Assembly (NCBI RefSeq): GCF_028649475.1
Contig: NZ_JAQSIP010000003.1
Coordinates: 620,001 to 684,000 of the forward strand
Source: Curvibacter cyanobacteriorum
GTDB lineage: Bacteria > Pseudomonadota > Gammaproteobacteria > Burkholderiales > Burkholderiaceae_C
Reading direction: 5' to 3'
DNA: 64,000 nt
Notes under the pieces: model-generated
Told to the model about the DNA's origin: nothing
What the model saw: only the letters and a program-made list of their open reading frames with translations
Database searches by the model: none
Made by a program: the position numbers and the translations under genes
Part shown: piece by piece, positions 63,600 through 64,000 of the stretch
How positions within the stretch are numbered: the stretch's first letter is position 1
Layout of the letters: every line of letters starts with the position of its first letter

Positions 63600-64000
63600 G
63601 CGCTGCATCGGGCTTTTGCCCGGTGGTGCTGGTCGCCGCCCCGGCCTCGGGCCAGGGCAAGACCACCGTGGCCTCGGCGCTGGTGCGGCTGCACCAGCGC
63701 GCGGGGCGACGGGTGCGGGCCTTCAAGTGCGGGCCTGATTTTCTCGACCCGTTCTGGCTCAGCCTGGCCAGCGGGGCGCCGGTGCATTCGCTCGACCTGT
63801 GGATGAATGGCGAGGCCGACTGCGCCCAGCGCCTGCAACAGGCCGCGCTCAGCTCGGACCTGGTGGTGGTCGAGGGCGTGATGGGCTTGTTCGACGGTCA
63901 GCCCAGTGCCGCCGACCTGGCACGGCGCTTTGGCCTGCCCGTGCTGGCGGTCATCGATGCGTCGGCCATGGCGGGGACTTTCGGGGCCCTGGCCTTCGGC
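63596..64000 (+). CDS. cobyrinate a,c-diamide synthase, 5' part (runs off the window)
   Basis: The first 135 residues contain the P-loop ASGQGKTTVASALVRLH (about 15-31), FKCGPDFLDPFW (about 46-57), and VVVEGVMGLFDG, all hallmarks of CobB/CbiA, the glutamine amidotransferase-type ligase that amidates the a and c side chains of cobyrinate with ATP. The ATG overlaps the btuB stop (ATGA), so the two are translationally coupled and share riboswitch control. The glutaminase domain would lie beyond the window. Confidence 0.92.
   Translation, partial: MSAASGFCPVVLVAAPASGQGKTTVASALVRLHQRAGRRVRAFKCGPDFLDPFWLSLASGAPVHSLDLWMNGEADCAQRLQQAALSSDLVVVEGVMGLFDGQPSAADLARRFGLPVLAVIDASAMAGTFGALAFG

Overview
The window is a dense, GC-rich chromosomal stretch with about 50 protein genes, very short intergenic gaps and no transposase, integrase, CRISPR array, tRNA or rRNA that I could find. 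Codon use, a cbb3-oxidase cluster next to fnr and hemN, a zapA/6S RNA neighbourhood, a HiPIP gene, adjacent class I and class II fumarases and Tat/Crp/BON families all fit a beta-proteobacterium of the Burkholderiales, most likely Comamonadaceae (Hydrogenophaga/Rhodoferax/Acidovorax-like). The assignment rests on gene content and protein resemblance only.

Region 1 (1-6.7 kb) is an envelope and general-stress block: two divergent Crp/Fnr-type regulators, a tiny lmo0937-type membrane protein, a BON lipoprotein, a Cys-repeat periplasmic protein, a DUF883/ElaB-like anchored protein, a fatty-acid hydroxylase-like membrane protein, a triple-BON protein, a DUF1269-like membrane protein and small proteins. 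Region 2 (6.9-15.8 kb) is one giant cyclic beta-1,2-glucan synthase gene (ndvB/chvB type), interrupted near its 3' end by a +1 frameshift in a run of eight C. Region 3 (16-20.4 kb) is an overlapping pair: an RsbQ-type alpha/beta hydrolase and a 1210-residue multi-PAS GGDEF/EAL protein. A periplasmic amino-acid-binding protein follows on the opposite strand.

Region 4 (21.5-30.3 kb, minus strand) is a complete K+-uptake operon, small ORF-kdpF-kdpA-kdpB-kdpC-unknown ORF-kdpD-kdpE, with a KdpE-box-like upstream region. Together with cyclic glucan synthesis and the BON proteins it gives the first 30 kb a strong osmotic/envelope-stress flavour. Region 5 (30.3-41.4 kb) is housekeeping: Cho endonuclease, a YgjP-type metalloprotein, HiPIP, MurI, fumarases of both classes in divergent orientation, a UPF0114 membrane protein, acetyl-CoA synthetase and a type IV pilin.

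Region 6 (41.4-53.4 kb) is an oxygen-response regulon: uspA, ccoI, ccoS, ccoN, ccoO, ccoQ, ccoP, ccoG, a ccoH-like gene, a small membrane protein, fnr, hemN and a TauE/UreH-like membrane protein. Three good FNR boxes sit at uspA/ccoI, in front of ccoN, and exactly between fnr and hemN. Region 7 (53.5-60.3 kb) carries c-di-GMP and taxis genes: an HD-GYP protein overlapping a PAS-GGDEF-EAL protein, a TauE/SafE permease and a chemoreceptor. Region 8 (60.3-64 kb) holds a 6S RNA beside zapA and a zapB-like gene, then a cobalamin riboswitch, btuB and the start of cobB/cbiA, which runs off the window.

No wholly novel system is evident. The most interesting items are the RsbQ/PAS/c-di-GMP pair, the frameshifted glucan synthase, the extra small genes in the kdp operon, and the symmetric FNR control of fnr and hemN.
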